Of a stretch of 64,000 nt of DNA, positions 34,241 through 45,266 are shown one piece after another. Every line of letters begins with the position of its first letter. Within the stretch, counting starts at the first letter, position 1. Source of the DNA: Triplophysa rosa (taxonomy: Eukaryota > Chordata > Actinopteri > Cypriniformes > Nemacheilidae); the NCBI RefSeq assembly GCF_024868665.1, contig NC_079914.1:1953604-2017603 (forward strand), written 5' to 3'. The translations under genes and the position numbers were made by a program. The notes beneath the pieces were generated by a model, which searched no databases, was not told where the DNA came from, and saw only the letters and a list, made by a program, of their open reading frames with translations.

Positions 34241-34586
34241 TGATGGCACACTCCATCTGGCTCACGTCTATTTGACGTCTGCATTTACTTCTGCAAGACA
34301 TCTGCAATGCATAGTTTGCTCATCTGCAATACATCTCGCATCTATAAGATGTCTTTAAGATATTTATGATTTAGAATGGATGTAAAACTGCTCTTTCTAA
34401 GATGTTTAGCAGATGTTTTACACAGCAGATGTTTTCCAGATCTCCAGATCTTTAGCAGACGTATTACAGACGTCTCCAAGACGTATTGCAGATGAGTAAA
34501 CTATGTAGGCTGTTGCAGATAGCAGATAACAGATAACAGTAAATGCAGACGTCAAATAGACGTAAGCCAGATGGAGTGTGCTATCA
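34241..34586. mobile_element. Palindromic MITE, 346 bp
   Basis: Ends TGATGGCACACTCCATCTGG and the inverse of TGATAGCACACTCCATCTGG, with inverted arms of about 100 bp carrying ACGTC/GACGT motifs (CACGTCTATTTGACGTCTGC). It can fold into one long hairpin. The minus-strand 60-codon frame inside is a shadow. Confidence 0.8.
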
Positions 34587-35793
34587 GGGTGACTGCACAT
34601 AACAGCGAAACAATAAAAATATCAACCTTTAAAATGAAACACAAAGAAAATAAATTGTATTATCGTAGTCTACAAACCAAAAAACAAGAGAGATTCTTGC
34701 TAATATAGCTTTTACGGTTTGTTTGTGTGTGTGGGGGGGGGGTGCTTACGTCAGTCGGTGCGCACTCAGGAAACATCAGAGGAAAGCATCGAGCTATGTT
34801 GTATTAGCACAAAAGTCAAAATTTTTCTTATCTTCTTTCTTTGTGGAGCACAGACCAAAGGCAGCTAAAATCAAATGGGCTCAGATGTCTTAAAGTGCTA
34901 CACGACTATCACAGACAACAATTCAGTGTGTGGTGTTTAAAACCAAGCAACAAATTAACACAGGTTTTTCTATGGGAACTATGGAATTTTAAAAAGTAAA
35001 GTCATAAATACTGAATTGGTTTTATGGTTCATATACACTACAGTTAAAACATTTTGGGTTCCTTGACTGAAATGTTTTTCATGATGTCAGAAATGTTGAT
35101 CTGAAGGTGTACATCTGAAGGTTTGAAATTAAATAATTATTTTAAATTAATATATTTCATAGGTTATGTAGTTTCAAAGCATCTTGGGGTGACACCTCAA
35201 GAAACTGTTTGATAAACGATAGGAAAACATTTCTGCATATTCTAGTCAAAGGGTGACTACATTGAAGATGTTACAATATAGTTTCACAACATATTTCACG
35301 GTTACATATTTGTTATTTATGGTATTGGTAAGTTTGCCATTTTTCTTAAATATGTGGGAAAAAAAACAAATAATGAATATGTGAACTTTTGAATAGTAGT
35401 GTATGTTCCACACAGTAAACCATGAAGAAGACAGAATGACGGGAGAGGGGTAAGTGTTGGCTCTAGTGTGACATCGTCTGTTATCAGTAAAGCACACCAC
35501 CTTCTCCTGATAAACACGGCTGATGGAGTGTTCGCGAGCCTGTTGACATTGAGAGCCTCCGCAGGCCATGCACACAAGGCCCAGTCTCTTAAATCTCTGT
35601 GTTGTAATACTTCAAAAAAATACACTTACGAATTTCATAAAATACATTTTTTCATGTGCAAATCATTAATTTTGCATTTTATGGTCTTCCCTTGCTGACA
35701 ATACCTGACCTTGTTTCTTTTCATGAAATATTACTTTTACTGTCCGATTCTTTGAGCACCACCACCACACCAAGTAACTCTACAACCACCTGT
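34587..35793. other. Intergenic, nothing recognised
   Basis: Includes a G10-type homopolymer near 34731-34741. Minus-strand frames near 35.3-35.6 kb lack any recognisable protein or splice context. Confidence 0.5.
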
Positions 35794-35801
35794 ATAATGA
35801 C

Positions 35802-37459
35802 CAGAGGTGGACGAAGTACACAACTTCCTTACTTGAGTGAAAGTACAGATACTACTGGTCAAATATTACTCCACTACAAGTAAAAGTTGTAAAGACAGAT
35901 TCTTACTTGAGTAAAAGTACAGAAGTACGTGCTTTTAAAAGTACTCAAGTATTAAAAGTAAATTTCCTTTATGTCAGTTGTGCATTGTTTTATTGTCGTA
36001 TACCTTGTGCCTCTGAAGCACCCTACTGAATACACCGAGTAGCTCACAGTATCAGTGGTATTAAAGGAGTAGTTCACTTCAAAATTTGCCCCCATTGACT
36101 TTCCATAGTCGTTTTTATTCCTACTATGGAAAGTCAGTGGGGGCTAATTTTGCAGTGAGCAACTCCTTTAAGAGCTTTATATGTTTAGCACACATATGTT
36201 TAGTTTAGATATAATCCTGTATGATCATTTAGCCTAATTATCCTCATTAGCCCCCTAGGCCTATATGTATTTATGAGCAGTGTTCTTTTATTTTGTATAT
36301 TCCCTTTACCAGTTTTAGCAGCAATTTACCAGTAAGTAGTAAGGTTCTTGTAAATAGTAAAGTGTAGAAGCCATGTGTTTGTTGGACTTATTACCATAAT
36401 TTAACTACAAACATAAACTATAGCTAGTATAATAATGAATATAATGAAACTATGGTATGTTTAGTTGCTGTGGTTTTACTAAAGATTGTTAATTGGAGTA
36501 TGGTTCCTATATTTAGAAAATGGTAAATTTGTGGATACTGTGGTTTTAATGCAAATACCATCCCTGCTGAAAAAAAACAATGAATTTTTTAATTAGAATG
36601 AGATTTTTAAATTAAATTCCTCTTTGTAGTGTGTTTTGGGTTTTATTCCAATAGGATTTACCATCCCAGCAATAGAATCCATCACATACAAGTAGACAAC
36701 ATAGTATCCATAGTACAATTCCCATTTATAACCATTAAATCCATTACATTTTATGTTGTATTTTGGGCAGGGTTCTATTGTTTTTATTTCAACAGGAATA
36801 CTTCAACTATAGTTACTTCAGTAAAAACATCATTCATTTTCCAAATCGCTTTAAATGATATAACAGCAGATCAGAAGTTAACACGCACGTGTAGCTCAAG
36901 GTGTATGTGATGCTTATTTACCGTTTAGCCGTATGCCGATCATTTTCATGACAATGTTTCAACGATCTTTGACTGATCGTAACCCACAGATGATTACACC
37001 ACACTTTAACATGTGCCTTTTTCCTCTTTTAATGTTCTATTTGCCTTTTCAGAGCGCTATCAACGATGTAGCAGCGCCTACGTTTACATTAGTTTAGCGG
37101 AGAAGATCCCAGAGTTGCCAGATTTGCGTTAAAAAAATCTGCCAAATGGCCATTCAAAGCTTGCCGGAAAACAGCGAGCTTAGAAAAACTGAAATACTTG
37201 GCAACAGTAAAAGGTCCTGGCAGATCGCAAGCCAGATAAATTGTGCACACAGGAAACCCCGCTGCATAGAAACCATTTTCTACTTTTGGACCTTTTTAAA
37301 AATGTAGTGGAGTAAAAAGTATGATATTTGGCTTTCAAATGTAGTGAAGTTAAAGTACAAGTACTCAGAAAAAATAATACTCAAGTAAAGTACAGATACT
37401 CAAAAAGTGTACTTAAGTACAGTACTCAGGCAAATTTACTTCGTTACTGTCCACCTCTG
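35802..37459. mobile_element. Non-autonomous hAT element (8-bp TSD ATAATGAC)
   Basis: Left terminus CAGAGGTGGACGAAGTAC; right terminus the inverse of CAGAGGTGGACAGTAACG. The exact duplication ATAATGAC is at 35794-35801 and 37460-37467. Subterminal arms are rich in AAGTAC/GTACTT repeats (ACTTGAGTAAAAGTACAGA), likely transposase-binding sites. No transposase remains. It contains a nested TTAA MITE. Confidence 0.9.
36061..36171. mobile_element. TTAA foldback MITE inside the hAT
   Basis: A 111-bp near-perfect palindrome: TTAAAGGAGTAGTTCACTTC on the left, the inverse GAGCAACTCCTTTAA on the right, with CCCCCATTGACTTTCCATAG paired to its complement in the centre. TTAA occurs at both borders. Confidence 0.85.
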
Positions 37460-37569
37460 ATAATGACTCATATCATGTGCAGCTGGTTTCCTTCTATTGT
37501 CCTTTGACATCATATGTCACTGGTGAGCTAGCAGCTAAGCAAAGCGAAAACCTGTGCCTCTGCTCAGTC

Positions 37570-37701
37570 AGAGCATTACATTATGAATGCAAAGGGCATG
37601 GCTCTTGATACTAGGAAACACACGTACTGATTAAAAATGTATCAATATAATGCACTGTAAGTTGTTTTGGATAAAAGCGTCCCCCAAATGTATGTAAAAT
37701 G
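37570..37701 (+). mobile_element. tRNA-derived SINE, diverged copy
   Basis: Shares with the 20.7-kb SINE the block CACTGTAAGTTGTTTTGGAT AAAAGCGTC and the preceding ACACACGTACTGAT; the pol III boxes are largely lost. Confidence 0.65.
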
Positions 37702-38330
37702 TTATAGTGAGCACAACTATACACTTTATAAAATCCACAAATAAATGCTCACAAAGGCTGTCACACAGTAACATTTTTCTGTTAATTTAAAGAGTGAATC
37801 TAAAAAGGAGAAAGAAGTGGGAAACTGGCAAAAATTCTGGGTTTAGGGTGATAAAACACACTCTAACACTTGTGAATGTTCACCACATTTTCCACAATTT
37901 TTGCTCTCACTCTTAAACGTCAAGAGGGAGAATTCACAAGACATAGGCTACCAGAGTGTTTCTGAGTGAAAACGGCATGCGTTTCATTGTATATGAGACA
38001 TCTAACCTTTTTGTTGACAAAAAGATTTTTGTTGACATAAATCCTGATTAAGTGGAGTTTTACTGCTCTGGGAGACGGCTCAACTGCAATATCAGTATAG
38101 CTGTGCTCACTATAACGTTTAATAAATAAGATCGTATCACAGTGTGGAGATTAACAGTATTTACACTATAGCAGTTAAACATATGATAAGAATGACACTT
38201 GGTACATGTAAAATTGCGAAAAGCGCTATAAAACGAAACTTTCCTGGACTACAGTTTTGAAAAGGCGTAAAAAAAACCATAAAACCAAACGTACACAACA
38301 TATACTGTATGTCCTATTGCGGGGTGCGAG
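37702..38330. other. Upstream flank of the b3gnt7-like gene
   Basis: No coding frame or clear repeat termini. May contain distal regulatory sequence. Confidence 0.45.
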
Positions 38331-38365
38331 CATGTGCGTGTGATGGACAAGTCACCACTCCTCTC

Positions 38366-38396
38366 ATTTGCATAAACGTCACACAGGTTTTAAAAG
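38366..38396 (+). promoter_or_regulatory. Core promoter of the b3gnt7-like gene
   Basis: A perfect octamer ATTTGCAT (38366-38373, POU/Oct binding site) is followed by AACGTCAC (CRE-half-like) and a TATA-like TTTTAAAAG at 38388-38396. This predicts a start site near 38418-38426, ahead of the exon that ends at 38606. Spacing is right for a TATA promoter; usage is inferred. Confidence 0.5.
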
Positions 38397-38419
38397 CCTA
38401 GCGCAGCAGCCTCATTCAT

Positions 38420-38606
38420 GGGATGGTGGTCTTTCACGGCTTAACTTAATTCTCTCTGTCTACTATCGGTATTCCTCGCGTTTCTTTTCGTGTTTTATTG
38501 CGATTATGATCCGGATTTCCTGAGTACAAACAAACAATCCATCTGAAGAGAAGCCGACCATTTTAACAGAACTTACATTAAACAAAACGAGAGGAACCCT
38601 TAAAAT
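38420..38606 (+). other. b3gnt7: b3gnt7-like exon 1 (5' UTR plus AT of the start codon)
   Basis: The exon start is estimated from the TATA-like box. It ends ...CCCTTAAAAT at 38606 before a perfect donor GTAAGTAGG. The last two bases, AT, join the first G of exon 2 to make the ATG. The intron is 38607-39409 (803 bp, GT-AG) and carries a MITE. Confidence 0.65.
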
Positions 38607-38938
38607 GTAAGTAGGCTAATGCTCAAGTTTTTTAAGTGTTTGTATGCGTTAGGATTTCGCAAATCTCTTTTTTATTTTCTGAATCAGAATTCACACTAAT
38701 ATCATTGTTTTACTATAGCATTTATTTATAGGCTATATTAGATATACCGTGTTTATATATTTTATTGTGTTCTACGTGCATTTAACAAGATGTTCACAAA
38801 ATTAACAGTTTTATATTATTGCAAAAATTTCAATATACCTCAATTGGATTATATTGTTAAAGAATGCCTGATATTAACACTTTTCAAAGTCGTAATAATC
38901 GTTTGTGAATAATCGGATATGACTCGAAACATTATTTG

Positions 38939-39312
38939 GCAACGCCTTACAATGAAACTTTGTTGTTAACAACACGTTAATGCATAGTTAATTGATTAGT
39001 TTAATATTTATCTTAATTCGTGTTCATTTCAACATATACTAATACATTTAAAAAAAGAAGCTGTACCTGTTAACATTAGTTAATGAACAATGAACTAACA
39101 TACAATTGTATTAATTAACAAAACTTAGTAAATGCTAAAAAATATTGTACATTTTTAGTCCATGTAATGAACTAACATATACAATTGTATTATCTAACAT
39201 ACATTTGTAAATGCTAAAAAATATTGTACATTTTTAGTTCATGTTACAAATCCGATTATTATGCATTTAATAATGTTTACAAATACAACCTTATTGTAAA
39301 GTGCTTCCCATT
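38939..39312. mobile_element. MITE in the b3gnt7-like intron
   Basis: Ends GGCAACGCCTTACAATGAAA and the inverse of GGGAAGCACTTTACAATAAG, variants of a common fish terminal repeat (GTAACACTTTACAATAAGG type). Inside, a roughly 75-bp unit with AAATGCTAAAAAATATTGTA is tandemly duplicated at about 39121-39243. Confidence 0.65.
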
Positions 39313-39409
39313 AGGTTATGTCATGCTGCATATTTGATTGCCATTACAACAATTAATATATAATGTATAAAATCAGCTCATATTTTTTGCTTTTCTCAAT
39401 TACAACCAG

Positions 39410-40649
39410 GTTAAGAACTAGCAGAGAACGATGGCGAGTTTACAAACGCATCAGCCTAATGTTCATCTTGGCAGTAGTGACACTAGCCGTAGTCCAGAAA
39501 GGAAACATCAGCTCACTACAGGACTTACAAAGAGACAGAATTGAAAGACAAACGCGTATGGAGATCATGGCAGAAGTGGATCTGCAGAATAAAAGCTTCC
39601 ATCGCATTTCTGCAAACTTCTGGAAGAATCATGCGCAGACAGTGCAGTCTACCACAGAAAATCCTGTCGTCTCTCAGGACCAAAGACCCATGACCTGGGA
39701 CATCAGCAGCTCCAACTGCAGTACCAACCATAACTTCTCTTCCTCAGAGTGGTTTACGGGGCTTGGATCCAATTTCAAGCAATTTCTGCTCTACAGGCAT
39801 TGTCGATACTTTCCCATCCTAATGAATCATCCAGAGATATGTGCTGGGGACGTCGACTTATTGATGGTCATTAAGTCAGTGATAACACAATATGATCGGA
39901 GAGAGGTCATAAGACAAACGTGGGGCAAAGAGCAGGTGATCGACGGCAAAAGAATCAAGACTCTTTTTCTTCTTGGGACGTCTTCCAATGAAGAAGAGAG
40001 GGCCAACCATCAAAAACTTCTAGAATATGAGGATTACATTTATGGGGACATCATTCAATGGGACTTCATGGATAGCTTCTTTAACCTCACCCTAAAGGAG
40101 ATCCACTTCTTGAAATGGTTCTCCACCTACTGCGGAAACACCCGCTACATCTTCAAAGGGGATGATGATGTGTTTGTCAACGTTCCCAACATCTTAGAAT
40201 ACCTGGAGGCGAACGCAGACTTGAAAGACCTCTTTGTCGGCGATGTTCTCTTCAAAGCCAAGCCCATTCGCAAAATGGAGAACAAGTACTACATCCCTCA
40301 AGCCTTGTATAATAAGACCCACTACCCACCGTATGCTGGTGGAGGAGGTTTTCTGATGGATGGACCTCTTGCACGTAAACTCTATGGAGCGTGTGAGACT
40401 CTAGAGCTCTATCCCATCGATGATGTGTTTCTAGGGATGTGTCTAGAAGTGCTTCAAGTGACCCCCATTAAACACAATGCTTTCAAAACATTCGGGCTTG
40501 TAAAGAATAAAACCAGCAAATTGAATAGGGAGCCGTGCTTTTTTAAAGGCATGATAGTGGTACATAAATTGCTCCCACCAGATCTGATAAACATGTGGAA
40601 ACTGGTCAAAAGTGATTTAGTTTGTTCGCAGAAAATGGAAATCCTATAG
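39410..40649 (+). CDS. b3gnt7: Beta-1,3-N-acetylglucosaminyltransferase, B3GNT7-like
   Basis: Golgi type II membrane enzyme of glycosyltransferase family 31 that adds beta-1,3-GlcNAc to galactose, extending poly-N-acetyllactosamine/keratan-type chains. The whole protein except the first Met is in this exon. Splicing AT (38605-38606) to G (39410) gives ATG TTA AGA and a protein of about 413 residues, near the 401 of the human form. A short basic tail (RERWRVYKR) precedes a membrane segment, about residues 15-31 ([15 protein letters not shown]), then a stem and a catalytic domain. The domain has [13 protein letters not shown] [26 protein letters not shown], the DDD metal/UDP-sugar motif in [10 protein letters not shown] (about 252-254), [13 protein letters not shown] and [15 protein letters not shown]. 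Several N-glycosylation sites are present (NCS, NFS, NLT, NKT). B3GNT7 is chosen over B3GNT2 from WDxxxxNCS and the [14 protein letters not shown] and FKTFG blocks. The frame is open upstream to 39363 (intronic ATG), a less likely start. Confidence 0.93.
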
Positions 40650-41495
40650 TCCAAGATTTGAGCCTGGAATATTGAATTGAAGGAAACGCAATGAAGAATG
40701 TGGGAAAGATAAACTTTGAGGTTACTCAAATACAAAGTACTCCTTTTTTGAGGAGATTTCCGGACAGTTATTTAACTTAATTTATGCAGCAGATGATATA
40801 GTTTGTTTTGCATGATCTATGGATCTTTTTTAAGAAACATTCAGAAATATATGAAATATTGTTATATGAAAAATGTTGGTTTTAATGCAACAACATAAGT
40901 GTTTAATGAATGATTTACACAGATATCCATATTGCTTCCATTTCACGAATGGGACTTCTTAAATGCGTGGGAATGCTTAAAATGGTTTAGATTTTTCTTG
41001 GGAATAGTTTTTGAACACATTAAGGCTACAAAACCAAAAAAAGCATGATGAAGTCATGTTTCAAAAGTATGTGATTGTCCCAAACAGGAGAAAACACACA
41101 TTCTCTACCCGTCGATCTGTGGATAAATGTGTTTTAAAGTGTATTTATTTAACAAACCATGTTATTGGTAGCAGCTCTTCAAGGGCTAATGTAAGTCATT
41201 TAGATTATGTGAATTGTGCAAAATTATTTAATTTCCCCATGAGATGTATATGGTTGAGGGTTTATTTTAAAACTGTGAATCGCCAAACTGCTGGTACATG
41301 TAAATGATGAATTAATTTATGAAATTCCTCCTTGAATTGGAGGTTGGAGATGGGCTTAGAATATTCAATTGTGTTAAAAGGTTATGGAATACACAAATAT
41401 TTGTACAACATGGTGTAATTGCGTAAACTACACAGGAATTGAGGTGAAATGGATCAATGTTTGTAAATAAATATTTCTTTTAAAGGCCAATGTGT
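40650..41495 (+). other. b3gnt7: b3gnt7-like 3' UTR with poly(A) signal
   Basis: AATAAA at 41466-41471 (GTAAATAAATATTTC) with TGTGTTTTTTCC about 20 bp downstream. No earlier strong AATAAA after the stop codon was seen. Confidence 0.6.
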
Positions 41496-43606
41496 TTTTT
41501 CCTCAGAGTGAATCCTACAATTTTATTATTTATAATATTTACAAACTCAAAAACGAAATATTGTGGTACATTGAATATGTTCTTCAAAGAAATTGCCATC
41601 GGAAGTCTCAATACTCAATACCCAATTCTTTAATCAGCGATCATAAAAGCATTATAACCATGATGGCTCATAAATCATGTGCTTCTTGTTCTTTTGATCT
41701 ATCTAAGTGACACTTTTAAGTTATAATGAATACTGTTGAAAAACCATGCAACTAACTCCAAGTCACTACATTCTGATATATAACTTATATCCAGTAGATT
41801 ATTTGGTAACAAATATTGATATTGGCAAAAGAAAATCCAGTTTGACTTTATATTGATGTACATTAACATAGACACAGGATCCAGAATAAGGGTTTCCTCA
41901 GTTATACCAATAAATTAAACAGCGAGTTTTTTTATCATTAATCTTCCAGTGATTGCTGGATATTCATTGGTATAAATATGATTCATCTTTTAAATAAATA
42001 TATATAATTGAATTTATGTACCAATAGACTGATGTTATACAGTAGATCTATGCAAACAAGTACTCAACACGGTCAAACTCAACACCAACATAATCTGCAC
42101 AAAACTAGAAAACTAGATATTTATGATGGAAAATTCATGACTATTACGCTGAGATCTAGTCAGTTTCCATGAGAGCACAAATGCCCTTTTGCTGAACAAA
42201 ACAGCAGTTCAAAACCTTTCATACCCAACCAACCGTGATCAGCAACTGTTTAATGAGAGTAAATGAACAGTGCTGGTTGACAAAAGTAGCGAATTCTTCA
42301 CATTGAGCCTTTCTTTTTGACATACCCAACAGCTTGTTTTCACCGTGATGTGAAAAGACCTCTGGAAAACCCCTACGTTCTTTCTACACACTAACGTCTG
42401 CAACTCCATCCTCATATTAAGCTGAAAACATATTTTTATGAGGATCAGTCAAACATTACCAAGAATAACTGTAAAAAAACTGTAATACAAAATGACATAA
42501 CTGCCAACGGGAAGCAGGAGGTTTAATATTTCATTAGCATTATATGCAAGATTCAAGTTATATACAGTACACAACTTGTAGCTTTTTCTTTGACTGTAAA
42601 ATGTGAATAATAGAGAACCGCAGAGATGATGTATTTTTTATGAAAAACCCCGGAAGCGAATTTTGAGCATTTTAGCACTTCCGGTTCCATTGAGCCAAAG
42701 TCTTTATAGTGTCTTAAAAACAACGGTTGCTAAAAACAAAGTTGCTAAAAGCAACTTCATCGTTTGGCGGGACGTTAGACATCATAATGCATAGAAATCT
42801 CACAAATGATGCAACATGAGCACAAAACTCTAAAAACGTTTTTAATAAGGTTTAAAAAAGTTGTCAGAGGCTTGGTGGTGGTGACGTTGATATCGAGCAA
42901 CCGCATTACAGTCATTTTATAGCCTCATTTTTAAGTTTATAGGCTTCAAAAGTTACAAATGTTTTGTTCATTTGTAAAGATAATCTTGATAGACAAAACG
43001 TGTATACATCACAAACCTTTGTTAAAGGTGCAGTTTGTATAACAATTTTGCAGTAAAATATCCAAAAACCACTAGGCCAGTGTTAAATATTTTGTTTAGC
43101 TGAGTACTTACAATATCTCAAATGTTTCCAACTATTTGTAAATCGTGAGAAAATCGCCTGTCAATGGCATCATATCCGCGTTACCCTTTGTTACCGCCTT
43201 TACTGATGTAGAAACCGTTGTAACATCAACAGCGTCGTTGGACAAATGCTGAAGGAGTGTCTAGCTTCTAGCAAGCCACTAGCTTGTTTCGAGCAGTCAC
43301 TTATTCATGGACCACAATTATACGCAACATTTATAAAACTGTATTACTTCACCTCATCTGCTAACATGATTTCTCGTTCCCGTCTGATTGATGGTCATCA
43401 GCGGTGGAGTTGAAGACAACAGATCCCATCATTCCACGCTCCTTCAGTGTCATCAAGCTATGGCATTATTGTTGTTTTGATCGTGCATTCTCTAGCAGAT
43501 GGCATAGAAAAGCACAAAAATGTACCAACTATGATAGCTCTAACTATGATAGATCTAACTATGGATATGGCTTTCAGATCTTATAGATCCAAAATTAGAG
43601 TCCAGT
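41496..43606. other. Intergenic, nothing firm
   Basis: One candidate terminal sequence TTAAAGGTGCAGTTTGTATA (about 43023) resembles the start of a TTAA-type MITE, but no partner end was found. Short frames are not supported. Confidence 0.45.
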
Positions 43607-44377
43607 TTAACACTAGAACTCCCGGAAATCTATCACTAGAGTGGCCGAAGCGGTCATTTTGACCGCTCATAATAGACTGTACTGAACGTCATTTTTTGCA
43701 TGCAATATTTACATTCAAAGCTTCTATTGAGATTTTAGAATGAAGCTTTGAATGTCTTTTGTCATATATTATAATAAGATTACTAAAAAAAACTCAAAAT
43801 CCTCAACCACATCCCAAAGTGCTAAGCGAACTCCGATGGGTGTACATAATACGATCGTTTAAAATAAAATAATTTACGCGTTTCATTTTTGTTTATAATT
43901 TTGCAAAAACTACGAGACTGCAGCCGAAGGTGTGTGCCTCGCTGTGTGTCTGGTGCTCTGTTTTAGGACACCGGCAGGCGGAAGAGCAAAGTTCTTTCAA
44001 AAACAACATTTTCACTGTGGTGAAAGTCTAAACCGCAACAAATATGGATTGATGCAGAATATTTTGTTATATAAAAACATGTTGTGAATTTTAGAAATGA
44101 TAACATCTATCCTTTTTCAATATATTTTGACTTTAGGATTTTACAATGCTCAGGAGCTATAATTGGATCACACGAATCACACCCACCACTGGAATCAAAA
44201 TGTATGAATAAATGTATGTTTTGTTAGGATAGTTAATAATAAACATCAGGACACAAAATTGAATTAGTCAAGCACAAAACTTATTGGCTAGACTAATTAC
44301 TTTATTGCTAATTACAGATTTTCCAAGTAGATAAAATGATGTAAAATAAAATTGTCAGGGCTGGCGTGGAAAGAACC

Positions 44378-44984
44378 GGACTGAACACCGGCTGGGATGC
44401 CGGTTGGCTCACCGGCTGGGAGGGAGTCCGCGCTGCCCGCCGCTGCCTCTTTTTCTTCAGCCGAGCCACCCACCTGGAGGTCGGCTGAAGAAAAGAGGCA
44501 AACGGCACGGCTGGTTCTGGCTGGGACTCCTCGGACGTGGACCCCCAGGATGCTCGCCTCCCCCGCTTGCCAACGAGGCTGATGGACGGTGGAGAGGCTG
44601 CCGAGAGTGAGGGGGGTGGCGTGGCGGTGCCCACAACCCCAATCTGCAGGGAACCACCCTCAGGGATCGTGACCACCGGAGATGGGTAGCAGGCACTTGT
44701 TGAGACCGTGGACTCCGACCGCTCCACGGCGGACAGCCACACGGCGTCGAAGTCCAACGGCCTCAACGCCCTCATCTCCGCCCTAGAGAGTGGATTCCTG
44801 AGACCGGAGTTGAACAGCACCGCCAGCTCCTCCTCCCCAAAGACGCCATTCTCGGCGACATCCAGGAACCTCTCCACATACTCGTCCATGCTCTCGCTCC
44901 CCTGGCGAAGTTCGCATAGGAGGCGAGCTAGGTGGGACCGTCCAGTGTTCATGCCTGCTGGGTTCGGTTGTGGCTCTTGCGTTC
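44378..44984 (-). pseudogene. Truncated retrotransposon gag
   Basis: The frame contains LARLLCELRQGSESMDEYVE RFLDVAENG and FGEEELAVLFNSGLRNPLSR, with the layout of a Retrotrans_gag capsid domain, followed by a Ser/Pro-rich tail. No zinc knuckle, protease or pol follows. The first codon of the frame lies just inside the LTR, so the natural start may be the MNTGRSH methionine near 44950. Confidence 0.6.
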
Positions 44985-45212
44985 TGTCAGGGCTGGCGTG
45001 GAAAGAACCCAATTGTAGGCAAGCGTGAAGGGGTTAACACAAAAGATTTTAATTAATAACAAATAAAACACCCACGATGGGGAAAAACTAAACAAAGGCA
45101 AAATACAACAAAACAAAGACTTCCCACGGGGGAAAAAAACAAACTAAACAGAACACGACACAACGTCTTAAACAGGACAAGGTATATAAACTAAGGGACC
45201 AGGAAACAGGAA

Positions 45213-45266
45213 TACGACACGACACGACACGACACGACACGACACGACACGACACGACACGACACG
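45213..45266. repeat. (ACACG)n minisatellite within the LTR
   Basis: About eleven tandem ACACG units. Minus-strand frames reading VSCRV repeats are a consequence. Confidence 0.95.

Noticed and set aside
35246..35625. Minus-strand open frames of 102-109 codons
   Set aside because: No domain, no splice context, AT-rich composition; chance frames.
39363..39409. ATG at 39363 as the start of the b3gnt7-like protein
   Set aside because: It lies upstream of a good splice acceptor (AACCAG|G) in intron sequence; the spliced AT|G start gives a better N-terminus and uses a perfect donor.
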